Shown here: positions 36,638 to 46,213 of the stretch, in pieces
Layout: each line of letters starts with the position of its first letter
How positions within the stretch are numbered: the first letter of the stretch is position 1
Notes under the pieces: generated by a model
Databases searched by the model: none
Told to the model about the DNA's origin: nothing
What the model saw: only the letters and a program-made list of their open reading frames with translations
Assembly (NCBI GenBank): GCA_018673175.1
Contig: JABHDF010000024.1
Coordinates: 1 to 64,000 of the forward strand
Direction of reading: 5' to 3'
Length of the DNA stretch: 64,000 nt
Source: Rhodobiaceae bacterium
Lineage (GTDB): Bacteria > Pseudomonadota > Alphaproteobacteria > RS24
Made by a program: the position numbers and the translations under genes

Positions 36638-36966
36638 TCATGCGTTCGGGTTCTTCCACCGCTCGTTTAGATATTGTGTGATGTTCTCTGCGTATTTATA
36701 GCAGCTGCTTTCTGCTTTCACTTGCGACGTAATCTTTACGCCGGCCACAGTCATCTCTGTGCCAAGCTCTGTTGTGCCCTTCAGGCCATTTGCCAAAGAT
36801 AAGAAGTCTTGCTCAATGGCCCGCGCGATTTGGCGGCCATTGGTCTCTGTTGTGTCTTTTTTAACGGCATCAATGTAGCCTTGATAGCCAACGCCCCCTA
36901 CGGAGGCCAAAATGCCGATGATAGCAACAACAGTTAGAAGCTCGATGAGCGAAAACCCTGACGCAT
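36638..36966 (-). pseudogene. Type IV pilin-like gene, frameshifted at its start
   Basis: From the TTG at 36910 the frame reads a 90-residue pilin body, but upstream it continues in the same frame as GFSLIELLTVVAIIGILASVG, a perfect prepilin peptidase site and pilin helix. No start codon lies in that frame after its stop. The only ATG, at 36966, reads MRQGF in the next frame and then diverges. One extra G in the GGG at 36956-36958 would give MRQGFSLIELL and a 109-residue pilin. So the gene is broken by a one-base deletion in a homopolymer, or the sequence has an error, or expression is phase-variable. The body ends with one Cys and a polar tail. No other pilus genes are nearby. Confidence 0.75.
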
Positions 36967-37042
36967 TTTACAAACCTACTCAATTAATACAACGGTATTA
37001 AGCTTAACGCTTAGTGAATCCTTAGGATAACATGAAAGCTCA

Positions 37043-37855
37043 CTACTCAACAACACCCTTTGACGACACAATCATGCCGTCATAGGCTGGTATCACATGC
37101 TCCGGCAGCTCATTGCACAGCGTTTCATAGTCCAAATCGATGTGCAAATTGGTCAAAACGGCATGCTTGGGCTTTAGGGTTTCAATAAGCTCTAGCGTTT
37201 TGTCGAGATGGAAATGAGTTGGGTGTGGCTCGCGACGCAAAGCATCGACAATCCAACAATCTAGCCCTTCCAAAGCGGCAAAACTTTCTTCTGGTAAATC
37301 ACTTATATCGCTGGAATAAGCCACATCGCCAACCCGAAAGCCAAGGCTGTCGATGGAACCGTGAATTTGTCTAAACGGTGTGGCCACAATATCACCCCCC
37401 TCGCCGCCAATGGTCAGCGGCTGATAGGGGGTTGAAATGCGATTGTCTTTTAAGATGGCTGGATATAAAGACCCTTCGCCTTGATGAAAACAATAATCAA
37501 ACCGTGTCGTCAGCGTATCGGCCGTGGCTTGGTCCATCCAAACTTCAATCTGTTTGCGCCGCGCATAAACCATCGCGCGCACATCATCGATGCCATGCGT
37601 TTGGTCGGCGTGGTCATGCGAATAAAGAATCGCATCGAGCCAAGTGGTTTCGGCAGCAATAAGTTGGGCGCGCATATCAGGAGAGGTGTCGATGAGAACG
37701 CTGGTCTGGTCGCCCTCTCCGGCTTGTTGCACCAAAAGCGAACAGCGGGTTCGGTGGTTTTTGGGCTGATTGGGGTCGCATTCGCCCCAAGATCCATCGA
37801 GACGCGGAACCCCGCCAGAGGAGCCACAGCCTAAAATACGAAAGGTTAAACTCAT
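37043..37855 (-). CDS. MBL-fold metallo-hydrolase (PhnP/lipoyltransferase-neighbour type)
   Basis: Zinc phosphodiesterase-like hydrolase with 270 residues. It begins LTFRILGCGSSGGVPRLDGSWGECDPNQPKNHRTRCS, typical of the family that follows tatD in alphaproteobacteria. The metal motif is SHDHADQTHGIDD, later DVAYSSDISDLPEES, and HPTHFHLDKTLELIETLKPKHAVLTNLHIDLDY. Its ATG overlaps the tatD stop (ATGA), so the two are translationally coupled. Reaction unknown; relatives cleave cyclic phosphodiesters. Confidence 0.88.
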   Translation of the reverse strand: MSLTFRILGCGSSGGVPRLDGSWGECDPNQPKNHRTRCSLLVQQAGEGDQTSVLIDTSPDMRAQLIAAETTWLDAILYSHDHADQTHGIDDVRAMVYARRKQIEVWMDQATADTLTTRFDYCFHQGEGSLYPAILKDNRISTPYQPLTIGGEGGDIVATPFRQIHGSIDSLGFRVGDVAYSSDISDLPEESFAALEGLDCWIVDALRREPHPTHFHLDKTLELIETLKPKHAVLTNLHIDLDYETLCNELPEHVIPAYDGMIVSSKGVVE

Positions 37856-38643
37856 GAACTGGCTCCAAGACGTGGCGCTTTGGTAAATAAAGTGAAAAAA
37901 TTCTCGCTGGTGATACGGGCTAATTCTTCGGGGCTGACGCCTTTGATTTCGGCCAACATCCGCGCTGTATCGGCCACGAAGGCTGGCTCATTTCGTTTGC
38001 CGCGGTGTGGCACGGGCGCTAAAAAGGGCGCATCTGTCTCTACCAAAAGCCGCTCGAGGGGAATGTTGGCAATCGTTTCGCGCAAGGTTTTGGCGCTATT
38101 GAACGTCGCAATGCCAGAGATGGAGATGTAAAAGCCAATGTCTAAGGCGCGCTGCGCCAGCTCTGGCCCTGCGGTAAAACAATGGATAAGCCCAGGATAA
38201 GCGCCGGTCTGCATCTCATCCTCTAAAATATCGGCGGTGTCTTCATCGGCATCGCGAGCATGAACGATCAGGGGCAATTGGCTCAGCCTTGCCGCCTCGA
38301 TGTGGGCTCGGAAGTTCTTCTGCTGCGCCTCGCGTGGGCTGTGCTCGTAAAAATAATCGAGCCCCGTCTCGCCAATGCCAACGACTTTTTTATGCGCGGC
38401 CAAAGCTACCAACTGCTCGCCCGTCACAGGTGTCTCGCTGCCTGCCTCATGCGGGTGAATGCCCACCGAACACACCAGCTCCTCATGCGCTTCAGCCAGC
38501 GCGATAATTTTATCGGCTTCGCTGACTTTGGTGGAAATCGTGACTATTAAATCGACACCAGCCGCTTTGGCTCGTGCCAAAACCCCGTCGCGGTCTTCGT
38601 CAAAATCAGTGAAATCAAGATGGCAATGGCTATCGACCAGCAT
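37852..38643 (-). CDS. TatD-family hydrolase (metal-dependent DNase)
   Basis: Amidohydrolase-fold nuclease, 263 residues from the ATG at 38643 (GAGGAAA upstream); the frame to 38676 is rejected. Metal residues appear in MLVDSHCHLDFTDF, GIGETGLDYFY, LPLIVHARDAD, LIHCFTAG and LLVETDAPFLAP. It is coupled to the downstream metallo-hydrolase gene. In many relatives both genes follow metG; here they are on the opposite strand 11 kb from metG. Confidence 0.92.
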   Translation of the reverse strand: MLVDSHCHLDFTDFDEDRDGVLARAKAAGVDLIVTISTKVSEADKIIALAEAHEELVCSVGIHPHEAGSETPVTGEQLVALAAHKKVVGIGETGLDYFYEHSPREAQQKNFRAHIEAARLSQLPLIVHARDADEDTADILEDEMQTGAYPGLIHCFTAGPELAQRALDIGFYISISGIATFNSAKTLRETIANIPLERLLVETDAPFLAPVPHRGKRNEPAFVADTARMLAEIKGVSPEELARITSENFFTLFTKAPRLGASS

Positions 38644-38653
38644 GGCGTTTCCT

Positions 38654-39427
38654 CTAGATATATTGGCCGTCATCAACGGTGATGCTGGTGCCCGTCATGC
38701 CCGCGCCCATGGGGCCGGCGAGCAGTAGCAAAGCACCATCCAAATCGCTTTGATTGGCCAAACGACGACGCGGCCAACCCGCCATTTGCTTTTTGCCGCC
38801 CTCGGTTTTCCACCAGAAATCATTAATCTCGGTTTCAATATAGCCAGGGCAAATGGCGTTGACGTTAATGTCTGTGCGGGCCCATTCGCGCGCCAGACCT
38901 TTGGTCATCATCAAAATGCCAGACTTCGAGGTGCAATATGGCGTAAGGCCGGGCAACACTTTAAAGCCGCCAACCGAGGCAATATTAACGATGCGCGCCG
39001 CGCTGCCTTGAGCGATATGATGGCGCGCCATTTCGGTGGATAGGAAAAACGGGCCCGTTAAATTGGTACCCATGACCTGATTGTAATCGGCCACGGAATA
39101 ATCGAGTGCGGTTTTGACCACATTCATACCGGCGTTATTAATCAAGATGTCGGGCATGAAACCGTCATCGCGCAAGGTGGCGAAGAAATCTGGGATGGCG
39201 TCAAAATCGTTTACATCCAGCGACACGGCGTGGGCGGTGCCCCCGTTTTTGGTAATGACGTCGGCCAGTTCCGCCAATTTATCGGCGCGGCGCGCAGCAA
39301 TAACGACACGCGCGCCCGCGGCCGCCAAAACTTTAGCGAAGCGCACGCCCAAACCGGAGCTAGCGCCCGTTATCATGGCGGTCTTGCCGGTTAAATCTGT
39401 GCTGTTTTGAATGTCGGCTTCGCTCAT
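38654..39427 (-). CDS. Short-chain dehydrogenase/reductase (SDR)
   Basis: NAD(P)-dependent oxidoreductase, 257 residues. Cofactor motif TGASSGLG at residues 20-27, AARRADK after strand 2 (suggesting NADP), NNAG at about 95, catalytic Ser in NIASVGG, and YCTSK with the catalytic Tyr and Lys. The C-terminal ITVDDGQYI is normal for classical SDRs. It ends 11 bases before the tatD start. Substrate unknown. Confidence 0.92.
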   Translation of the reverse strand: MSEADIQNSTDLTGKTAMITGASSGLGVRFAKVLAAAGARVVIAARRADKLAELADVITKNGGTAHAVSLDVNDFDAIPDFFATLRDDGFMPDILINNAGMNVVKTALDYSVADYNQVMGTNLTGPFFLSTEMARHHIAQGSAARIVNIASVGGFKVLPGLTPYCTSKSGILMMTKGLAREWARTDINVNAICPGYIETEINDFWWKTEGGKKQMAGWPRRRLANQSDLDGALLLLAGPMGAGMTGTSITVDDGQYI

Positions 39428-39539
39428 TTTCGGCTCCTGAATGTGATTTACGTGCGGAGCTCACTTTGACAGACTTCGGTTTTATTTGCCAGACTATTGA
39501 AAATAGCCTTACCTTAAAGGCCAATCGATGGAGACGAAG

Positions 39540-40214
39540 ATGACGAATACGCCCGAAAGCCCCCTCCCCGTGATGCAGCTTGATGTTATTTCGGATGTCA
39601 TTTGCCCGTGGTGTTTCATTGGCAAGCGCAAGCTGGACGCGGCTCTGGGGCAGGTGAGTGAGTTCCAAATCAATCTCATGTGGCGTCCCTATCAGCTCGA
39701 CCCAACCACGCCGCCCGAGGGACACGATCGAAAACAGCAAATGATCCGTAAATTTGGCCCGGATGCTGGCAAACAGATATTCAAAAATGTTCTCGCTGCG
39801 GCAGAAGGCACGGGAATTGATTGGAATTTCGAGCAGATTACCCGCACGCCCAATACGCTAAACGCGCATCGCCTGATCCGGTGGGCGGCCAGCATGGGCG
39901 AGCAGCACCAAATGGCGGAAGCCCTGTTTTGTGCTTATTTTGAGCAGGCTCGCGATATTGGCGATGTAGATGTCTTGCTAGATATCGGCGAAAAACAAGG
40001 GCTAGAGCGCGAGTTACTGATGGACCTTTTCGCCAGCGACCGAGACATCGAGCAAACCCGCCAAGATGATGCCGCCGCCCGAGACTTGGGCGTAACGGGT
40101 GTGCCGGCCTTTTTGGCTGGCGGTAAATTCATGCTGATGGGCGCGCAAGAGCCCGAGTATCTCAATCTTTTTCTCAACAAAGCGCGCCAAAAACTTACCG
40201 CTCAAGAGGCTTAA
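39540..40214 (+). CDS. DsbA-family oxidoreductase (FrnE-like)
   Basis: Thioredoxin-fold protein, 224 residues from the ATG at 39540, which has GGAGA five bases upstream; an ATG at 39528 adds four residues. It has no signal peptide, so it is cytosolic, as FrnE-like proteins are. Active site CPWC in DVICPWCFIGKRKLD, a central helical insertion and the cis-Pro loop GVTGVPAFLAGGKFMLMGAQ. FrnE-like proteins act as disulfide isomerases or in polyketide pathways; role here unknown. Its end overlaps mfd by 4 bases, convergent. Confidence 0.9.
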   Translation: MTNTPESPLPVMQLDVISDVICPWCFIGKRKLDAALGQVSEFQINLMWRPYQLDPTTPPEGHDRKQQMIRKFGPDAGKQIFKNVLAAAEGTGIDWNFEQITRTPNTLNAHRLIRWAASMGEQHQMAEALFCAYFEQARDIGDVDVLLDIGEKQGLERELLMDLFASDRDIEQTRQDDAAARDLGVTGVPAFLAGGKFMLMGAQEPEYLNLFLNKARQKLTAQEA

Positions 40215-43200
40215 GCTGATAATTCTGCCAAGCGTGTGGCCACCGTGGCCGCGATTTGCAGACGTGCGTCCGCATCTTCGCATTTGGCCCGGAAGACTAA
40301 GCTTTGGTCAGGGCGGATTTTGACCCGCTCTGTGTGCTCGGCCACATAGGCAATGAGTTTGTCCGGATTGGCAAATGTCTGATTGCGAAACACCACGGCA
40401 GCCCCTTTGGGGCCTACGTCAATTTTTTGAATGCCGGCTGAGAAGCAATCAATTTTAATGCTCAAAACGGCCAATAAATGGCGCACTTCTTCAGGTAAAT
40501 CACCAAATCGGTCGATTAACTCGGCGGCGAAAGCGTCAATGTCTTGCCGCTCGGTCATCGACGACAGGCGGCGATAAAGCCCCATACGAAGGTCTAGCTC
40601 AGGCACATAGGGCTCGGGTATGAGCACGGAGATGCCTGCATTTATCTGCGGCGACCAGCTTTCATCGGTTTCTTCGCCCTGTCGTTCGGCGACCGCCTCC
40701 TCCAACATGGCTTGATAAAGCTCAAAACCGACTTCCTTAATGTGTCCCGATTGCTCCTCGCCGACCAGATTGCCCGCGCCGCGCAAATCGAGATCATAGG
40801 ACGCCAAATTGAATCCGGCACCGAGGCTATCTAGAGATTGCATAACTTTAAGTCGTTTCTCAGCATTCTCTGTTAAGCCTTTGGTTTCATTATAAGTAAG
40901 ATATCCATAGGCACGTGTTTTAGAGCGCCCCACACGGCCCCGCATTTGGTATAATTGGGCCAAGCCGAACATGTCCGCGCGGTGGATGATAATGGTGTTG
41001 GCGGATGGAATATCCAAGCCGCTTTCGATAATCGAGGTCGACAGCAGCGTGTCATATTGGCCATCATAAAAGGCGTTCATGCGGGCTTCCAAATCGGCGC
41101 CGGCCATTTGCCCATGGGCCATCACATATTTCAACTCAGGCACATTTTGCTCAAGAAACTCAGCGATTTCCGTAAGATCAGATATCCGCGGAACAATAAT
41201 AAAACTCTGCCCTGCGCGATATTTCTCGCGCAACAGCGCTTCCCGGATGCCGACCGGATCAAACGGTGTCACATAGGTGCGCACCGCCAGTCTGTCGACG
41301 GGCGGCGTGGCGATAATAGATAAGTCCCGCACGCCTGTGAGCGCCATTTGAAGTGTGCGCGGAATTGGCGTAGCCGTCAGCGTCAGCATATGAACTTCGG
41401 CGCGTAAGGTCTTCAAGCGCTCCTTGTGAACCACCCCGAAATGTTGTTCTTCATCTACGATAACTAGCCCAAGTCGTTGAAATTCAATGTTTTTTGCTAA
41501 TAGCGCATGTGTGCCGATGACAATGTCTATGGCGCCGCTCTTCAAACCCGCCTTGCTTAGTGTGGCGTCGCTGCTGGCAATCAGGCGCGATAGCTCGCGT
41601 ATTTCAACGGGCATACCGCTGAACCGCTCGCGGAAGGTTTTGGCGTGTTGGCGCGCTAAAAGCGTGGTTGGGGCGATAATAGCAACCTGTCGCCCTGCCA
41701 GAGCGGCAACAAAGGCGGCGCGCAAGCCCACTTCGGTTTTGCCAAAGCCAACATCGCCGCAAATCAGCCGATCCATCGGTCGGCCGCTGGCCATATCATC
41801 CACCACGGCTTCAATCGCGTCCATTTGGTCGTCGGTTTCTTCAAACGGGAACCGCGCGGCAAATTCATCGTAAAGGCTGACTTCGGGTAGCAGTTTCTCG
41901 CCTTTGCGCATGGCCCGTTCGGCGGCGGTTTTAATCAGCTCGCCAGCAATGATATTGAGTTTCTCTTTCAGGCGTGCTTTGCGCATTTGCCAAGCCACAC
42001 CGCCAATTTTATCCAGCGTAACACTAATGTCATCGCCGCCAAATCGGCTCAATAACTCAATGTTTTCGACCGGCAAGAACAGTCGCGAGTCGCCATGGTA
42101 AATCAGGCGCAAGCAATCATGCGGTGCGCCGCCAACGTCTAGCGTTTGTAGGCCCTCAAAACGGCCGATGCCGTGCTCGACATGCACCACATGATCGCCG
42201 GGGGTTAGGCTGGTGGCTTCGGTGAGGAAGTTCTCGGCTTTCTTGCGCCCCGGACGGCGCACGATGCGATCGCCCAGGATATCTTGCTCGGTCAGCACGC
42301 TCAGCGTGTCCGTAATAAAGCCCGTTTCCATGCTGCAAATGGCCATGACGCCCGATTTGCCAGCCGCTAGCTCTTGCCAAGTCTCAATTACGGGCAAAAC
42401 ATCCGAGCCATGTTCGCGCAACAAAGTTGACAGACGATCTTGGGCGCCACGGCTCGAGGCCACCATAATCATCCGCCGACCTGCCGCCTGCTCGGCTTGC
42501 ATATGCGCAACGACCGTATCGAACAGATTGATGCTTTCTTGTTTGCGCTCGGCTGCGAAATTGCGTGGCTCGCGCCCTTCTAGGTTAACTTTGTCGGGGT
42601 CAGATTCGGGATGTTGAAAGCCGCTCATCGGCCGCCAGCGCAATTCAGATATGCGCTGTTTCCATTCATCCTCTAGCAAATACAATTGCTCGGGCGGCAA
42701 AGGCTTAATGATGCGCCGCCCCGCGCCCCCACGTCCGCCGGCGTTTATGGCTTGCTCACGGGCTTCTTTGCGGGCTTCGTAATAATCGTCGATTTGCGCC
42801 ATGCGATCGCCAAAAGCATTGTCAATCTGGGCGTCGGTAACATAGAGGCAGGTGCCGCAATGGTCGAATAAGGTTTCGAGTGTGTCATGGAAAAGCGGCA
42901 GCCAGTGTTCCATGCCCTGATGGCGCACGCCGTCGCTGATGGCGGTGTAAAGCGGGTCTTCGTCCATCACCGTGCCGAATTGTTGTACATAGCCGCGGCG
43001 AAACCGCTGTATGGCTTCTTCGTCTAAATGTATCTCGCCGGCGGCCGTCAGCTCCAGCGCGTGCAATTGGCCGATGGTACGCTGGGTTTCGGCCGCAAAA
43101 GGGCGCAAGCTCTCCAACGTATCGCCGAATAAATCTAGGCGAACGGGGTCGTCGGCGCCCGGCGCGAAGAGGTCGACAATGCCGCCGCGTATCGCGTAAT

Positions 43201-43687
43201 CGCCAGGCTCCATAACCGTCGAGCACCGGCTATAGCCATTGGCCGATAAAAATGCGGTCAGGGCTTCCAGGTCCAGCGTTTGGCCAGGGCGCAAGGAAAA
43301 CGATAATTTGCTAATTTGGTCGCGCGCGGGCAAGCGTTGCGCCGCCGCCGATACGGTGGTGATAACCACATGCGGGCTGCCTTCTAGCGGCGCCAGACTG
43401 GCCAATGAGGCCATGCGCTCTGACATGACCGCCACTTGCGGCGATAAACGGTCGAAAGGCAGGCAATCCCAAGCCGGTATGTGAACTTGCGCCACATCGG
43501 GGGCAAAAAACGCCAGCATATTGCGCATGGCGGCCGCAGCCGAGGCATCGCGCGCGATATACACCACGCGCTCGCCCGCAAGGCGGGCCAAATCGGCTAG
43601 CACCATTGGCTGATAGCCCTCTGGCGCGCCGCCAATCTGCAGCGTGCCTTGGGTCTCCACCAGCGTTTTATAGAGCTCTTTGGTCAC
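40211..43687 (-). CDS. mfd: Transcription-repair coupling factor Mfd
   Basis: DNA translocase that releases RNA polymerase stalled at lesions and recruits UvrA. The protein has 1158 residues, full size, with a GTG start at 43687 behind GAGG. An N-terminal UvrB-homology region is followed by the RNA polymerase-interaction domain (HVVHVEHGIGRFEGL), the helicase with Walker A ICGDVGFGKTEVGLRA, DEEQ in VIVDEEQHFGV, LTATPIPRTL and QMRGRVGRSKTRAYGYL, and the C-terminal TRCF domain. Probably in one operon with sdhE, 27 bases upstream. Confidence 0.97.
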   Translation of the reverse strand: MTKELYKTLVETQGTLQIGGAPEGYQPMVLADLARLAGERVVYIARDASAAAAMRNMLAFFAPDVAQVHIPAWDCLPFDRLSPQVAVMSERMASLASLAPLEGSPHVVITTVSAAAQRLPARDQISKLSFSLRPGQTLDLEALTAFLSANGYSRCSTVMEPGDYAIRGGIVDLFAPGADDPVRLDLFGDTLESLRPFAAETQRTIGQLHALELTAAGEIHLDEEAIQRFRRGYVQQFGTVMDEDPLYTAISDGVRHQGMEHWLPLFHDTLETLFDHCGTCLYVTDAQIDNAFGDRMAQIDDYYEARKEAREQAINAGGRGGAGRRIIKPLPPEQLYLLEDEWKQRISELRWRPMSGFQHPESDPDKVNLEGREPRNFAAERKQESINLFDTVVAHMQAEQAAGRRMIMVASSRGAQDRLSTLLREHGSDVLPVIETWQELAAGKSGVMAICSMETGFITDTLSVLTEQDILGDRIVRRPGRKKAENFLTEATSLTPGDHVVHVEHGIGRFEGLQTLDVGGAPHDCLRLIYHGDSRLFLPVENIELLSRFGGDDISVTLDKIGGVAWQMRKARLKEKLNIIAGELIKTAAERAMRKGEKLLPEVSLYDEFAARFPFEETDDQMDAIEAVVDDMASGRPMDRLICGDVGFGKTEVGLRAAFVAALAGRQVAIIAPTTLLARQHAKTFRERFSGMPVEIRELSRLIASSDATLSKAGLKSGAIDIVIGTHALLAKNIEFQRLGLVIVDEEQHFGVVHKERLKTLRAEVHMLTLTATPIPRTLQMALTGVRDLSIIATPPVDRLAVRTYVTPFDPVGIREALLREKYRAGQSFIIVPRISDLTEIAEFLEQNVPELKYVMAHGQMAGADLEARMNAFYDGQYDTLLSTSIIESGLDIPSANTIIIHRADMFGLAQLYQMRGRVGRSKTRAYGYLTYNETKGLTENAEKRLKVMQSLDSLGAGFNLASYDLDLRGAGNLVGEEQSGHIKEVGFELYQAMLEEAVAERQGEETDESWSPQINAGISVLIPEPYVPELDLRMGLYRRLSSMTERQDIDAFAAELIDRFGDLPEEVRHLLAVLSIKIDCFSAGIQKIDVGPKGAAVVFRNQTFANPDKLIAYVAEHTERVKIRPDQSLVFRAKCEDADARLQIAATVATRLAELSA

Positions 43688-43714
43688 GCAAGGCCTCGTT
43701 CGGTTTTGGTTTTG

Positions 43715-43972
43715 TTAAATGTAGTCGAGGCTAAGCAAACGGTCTAGCAAAGGCGAGCGTATATCTTCTGGCACCGCGTCGCGCCCTGTGGCCCAAGCGA
43801 ATAGCTTGTCGTCCGCCAGTTCCAGAATACGTTGGTAGTCTTCAACATCCGCGTCTGGCAGGTCTGGCAATACGGTTTCGGCAAACTTGGTGAAAATAAT
43901 ATCCATTTCCTTAATGCCTCGATGGTTCGAGCGGAAATAAAGTTTGCGGCGGACGGCGTCGAGCTGTTGCAT
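43715..43972 (-). CDS. sdhE: FAD assembly factor SdhE (succinate dehydrogenase assembly factor 2)
   Basis: Small protein that helps insert covalent FAD into succinate dehydrogenase, cytosolic. The protein has 85 residues with the conserved RGxxE motif in SNHRGIKEMD, and the usual C-terminal ILELADDKLFAWATGRDAVPE. GAGG lies nine bases before the ATG. It is divergent from recG and upstream of mfd; this trio is a common alphaproteobacterial neighbourhood. Confidence 0.93.
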   Translation of the reverse strand: MQQLDAVRRKLYFRSNHRGIKEMDIIFTKFAETVLPDLPDADVEDYQRILELADDKLFAWATGRDAVPEDIRSPLLDRLLSLDYI

Positions 43973-44032
43973 GGTGTCAAATCCTCTTTCAAGCGGTTTA
44001 TAGCAGACCTTCGGGGTTTGTCACCCGACAGA

Positions 44033-44050
44033 CTGTCGCTGCAGCGACAG
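44033..44050. promoter_or_regulatory. 18-bp perfect palindrome between sdhE and recG
   Basis: The 18 bases 44033-44050 equal their own reverse complement (arms CTGTCGCTG and CAGCGACAG). It lies between the divergent sdhE and recG starts, about 60 and 72 bases from each. A second inverted pair, TCCAC and GTGGA, lies at about 44060-44080. It may be an operator for a dimeric regulator; which one is unknown. Confidence 0.45.
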
Positions 44051-44122
44051 CCGAGCTACTCCACTCCATATAGGTGGATTTGTGTGATAGACTATGTCGA
44101 AAGTTCGCTTTATGGAGGTGGC

Positions 44123-46204
44123 ATGCGCCCCAGCTCTCTTACGCCCGTGTTTAAAGATGCCACGACCCTGCCCGGCATTGGCCCCAAGCTGGGCAAATTG
44201 CTGGCCGAGTTTACCGGCGATAAAATTATCGATCTGCTGCACCATTTGCCATCTAATCTTATCGATCGGCAATATCGCCCGCCCTTGGATGAAGCCGAGG
44301 ATGGCCATATCGCGACGTTTGAAGTGGAAGTGGTAAAACATGAAGTGTCGCCACGGCGGAATTTGCCCTATCGAATTTTATGTCGCAATGACAGCGGATT
44401 TCTTTCTCTGGTGTTTTTTCGAGCCCGTGGCGACTGGCTCACCAAAGCCATGCCGGAAGGCTCGACCCGAATTGTTTCAGGGCGCGTCGAGCGGTTTCGC
44501 GATAATTTGCAAATTGTACACCCCGACCACATGTTGCCCAAGCCGGCTTTTGAAGCCTTGCCAATCATCGAGCCTGTCTATCCATTAACCGCTGGGCTAT
44601 CGGCTAAAATTTTAATGAAGGCGATACAAGCCGCCCTGCCCGATTTGCCAGACCTGGCCGAATGGCAGGAGCCAACGTGGATGGAACAGCAGAAATGGCC
44701 GACCTGGCAAACGGCCGTCGCGCTGGCGCATCGCCCTGATACGCATGATGCGCTGGACCCGCACCATCCGGCACGGGCGCGTTTGGCTTATGATGAATTA
44801 TTGGCGCATCAATTGGTGCTGGCCTTGGTTCGTCGCCAACGCCGCCAAATGGCCGGGCGGGCGTATCCCGAAGTTGGCAATTTGGCACAAAAGTTACTTA
44901 CGCTTTTGCCTTTTGCGCTGACCGGGTCGCAAGAGCAAGCGGTGGCCGATATTCGTGCCGATATGGCCGAGCCAGTTCGCATGCTGCGCCTATTGCAAGG
45001 CGATGTCGGTAGCGGCAAAACCGTGGTCGCCGTGATGGCGATGTTGCAGGCAGCCGAAAGCGGCGCGCAAGCAGCCCTCATGGCGCCGACCGAAATATTG
45101 GCACGCCAACACGCTGAAACCGTAGGGCCATGGCTCGATGCTTTGGGCGTTCGCTGGCAATTAATGACGGCGCGCAATAAAGGAAAACTGCGAGCCCAAA
45201 GCCTAGAGGCCCTGGCACAAGGCGACGTGCAAATCGCTATCGGCACGCATGCTTTGTTTCAAGACGATGTGGTTTTCGCTGATTTGGGGCTGGCGGTTGT
45301 GGACGAGCAGCATCGGTTTGGTGTGCAACAACGCATGGCCCTGTCGTCGAAAGGCGAAGGCGTCGATGTTTTGGTGATGACCGCCACGCCTATCCCTCGC
45401 ACGCTGACGCTCACCGCCTATGGCGATATGGATGTTTCGCGCATGCCCGATAAACCGCCCGGTCGTCTGCCAATCGATACGCGGGTCATCTCGATGGACC
45501 GATATAGCGATGTGGCGCAAGGGCTTGGCAATGCTATGCGCGAGGGTGCGCGTATTTACTGGGTGTGTCCGTTGGTCAGCGAAAGCGAGCTGGTCGATTT
45601 GGCGGCTGCGGAAGACCGGGCCAAAGACCTGCAAAAACTCTATGGCGACAAAGTGGGTTTGGTGCATGGCCAAATGCGGGCGGCTGAAAAAGATGCCGTG
45701 ATGGCACAATTCATCGCGGGAGAGATAAGCATTTTGGTGGCAACGACGGTGATTGAGGTTGGCGTCAATGTGCCGGAGGCCACAGTGATGGTCATCGAAC
45801 ATGCGGAGCGGTTTGGACTGGCGCAATTGCATCAGTTGCGCGGTCGGGTTGGCCGCGGGCTAGATAAGTCGAGCTGTGTGCTGCTCTATCGCGGGCCTTT
45901 GGGCGAAACCTCTAAGGCGCGGCTGTCCATCATGCGCGATACGGAAGATGGCTTTCGGATTGCAGAAGAGGATTTACGCTTACGCGGCGCGGGCGAAGTT
46001 TTGGGCACTCGTCAAAGTGGCCTGCCTTTGTTTCGCTTGGCTAATTTAGAGGCGCATTCAGACTTGCTGCCTGCTGTGCATGACGATGTGAAATTGCTAT
46101 TGGAGCGCGACCCGCAATTGGACAGTCCGCGGGGCAAAGCTTTACGCACCCTGCTCTATTTATTTCGCCGCGATGAAGCGATACGGTTTTTGCAGTCTGG
46201 CTAG
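44123..46204 (+). CDS. recG: ATP-dependent DNA helicase RecG
   Basis: Branch-migrating helicase that regresses stalled replication forks. The protein has 693 residues from the ATG at 44123, which has GGAGGT four bases upstream; a longer frame runs back into sdhE and is rejected. A wedge/OB domain occupies about 30-170 (DLLHHLPSNLIDR, GFLSLVFF), followed by Walker A QGDVGSGKTVVAV, DEQH in AVVDEQHRFGVQQR, MTATPIPRTLTLT and LRGRVGRG. The C-terminal helical part ends normally. Confidence 0.96.
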   Translation: MRPSSLTPVFKDATTLPGIGPKLGKLLAEFTGDKIIDLLHHLPSNLIDRQYRPPLDEAEDGHIATFEVEVVKHEVSPRRNLPYRILCRNDSGFLSLVFFRARGDWLTKAMPEGSTRIVSGRVERFRDNLQIVHPDHMLPKPAFEALPIIEPVYPLTAGLSAKILMKAIQAALPDLPDLAEWQEPTWMEQQKWPTWQTAVALAHRPDTHDALDPHHPARARLAYDELLAHQLVLALVRRQRRQMAGRAYPEVGNLAQKLLTLLPFALTGSQEQAVADIRADMAEPVRMLRLLQGDVGSGKTVVAVMAMLQAAESGAQAALMAPTEILARQHAETVGPWLDALGVRWQLMTARNKGKLRAQSLEALAQGDVQIAIGTHALFQDDVVFADLGLAVVDEQHRFGVQQRMALSSKGEGVDVLVMTATPIPRTLTLTAYGDMDVSRMPDKPPGRLPIDTRVISMDRYSDVAQGLGNAMREGARIYWVCPLVSESELVDLAAAEDRAKDLQKLYGDKVGLVHGQMRAAEKDAVMAQFIAGEISILVATTVIEVGVNVPEATVMVIEHAERFGLAQLHQLRGRVGRGLDKSSCVLLYRGPLGETSKARLSIMRDTEDGFRIAEEDLRLRGAGEVLGTRQSGLPLFRLANLEAHSDLLPAVHDDVKLLLERDPQLDSPRGKALRTLLYLFRRDEAIRFLQSG

Positions 46205-46213
46205 GCGCGAAAC

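Noticed and set aside
43832..44122. Longer N-terminal extension of RecG
   Set aside because: It would overlap sdhE completely. The ATG at 44123 has a strong GGAGGT and gives the normal length.
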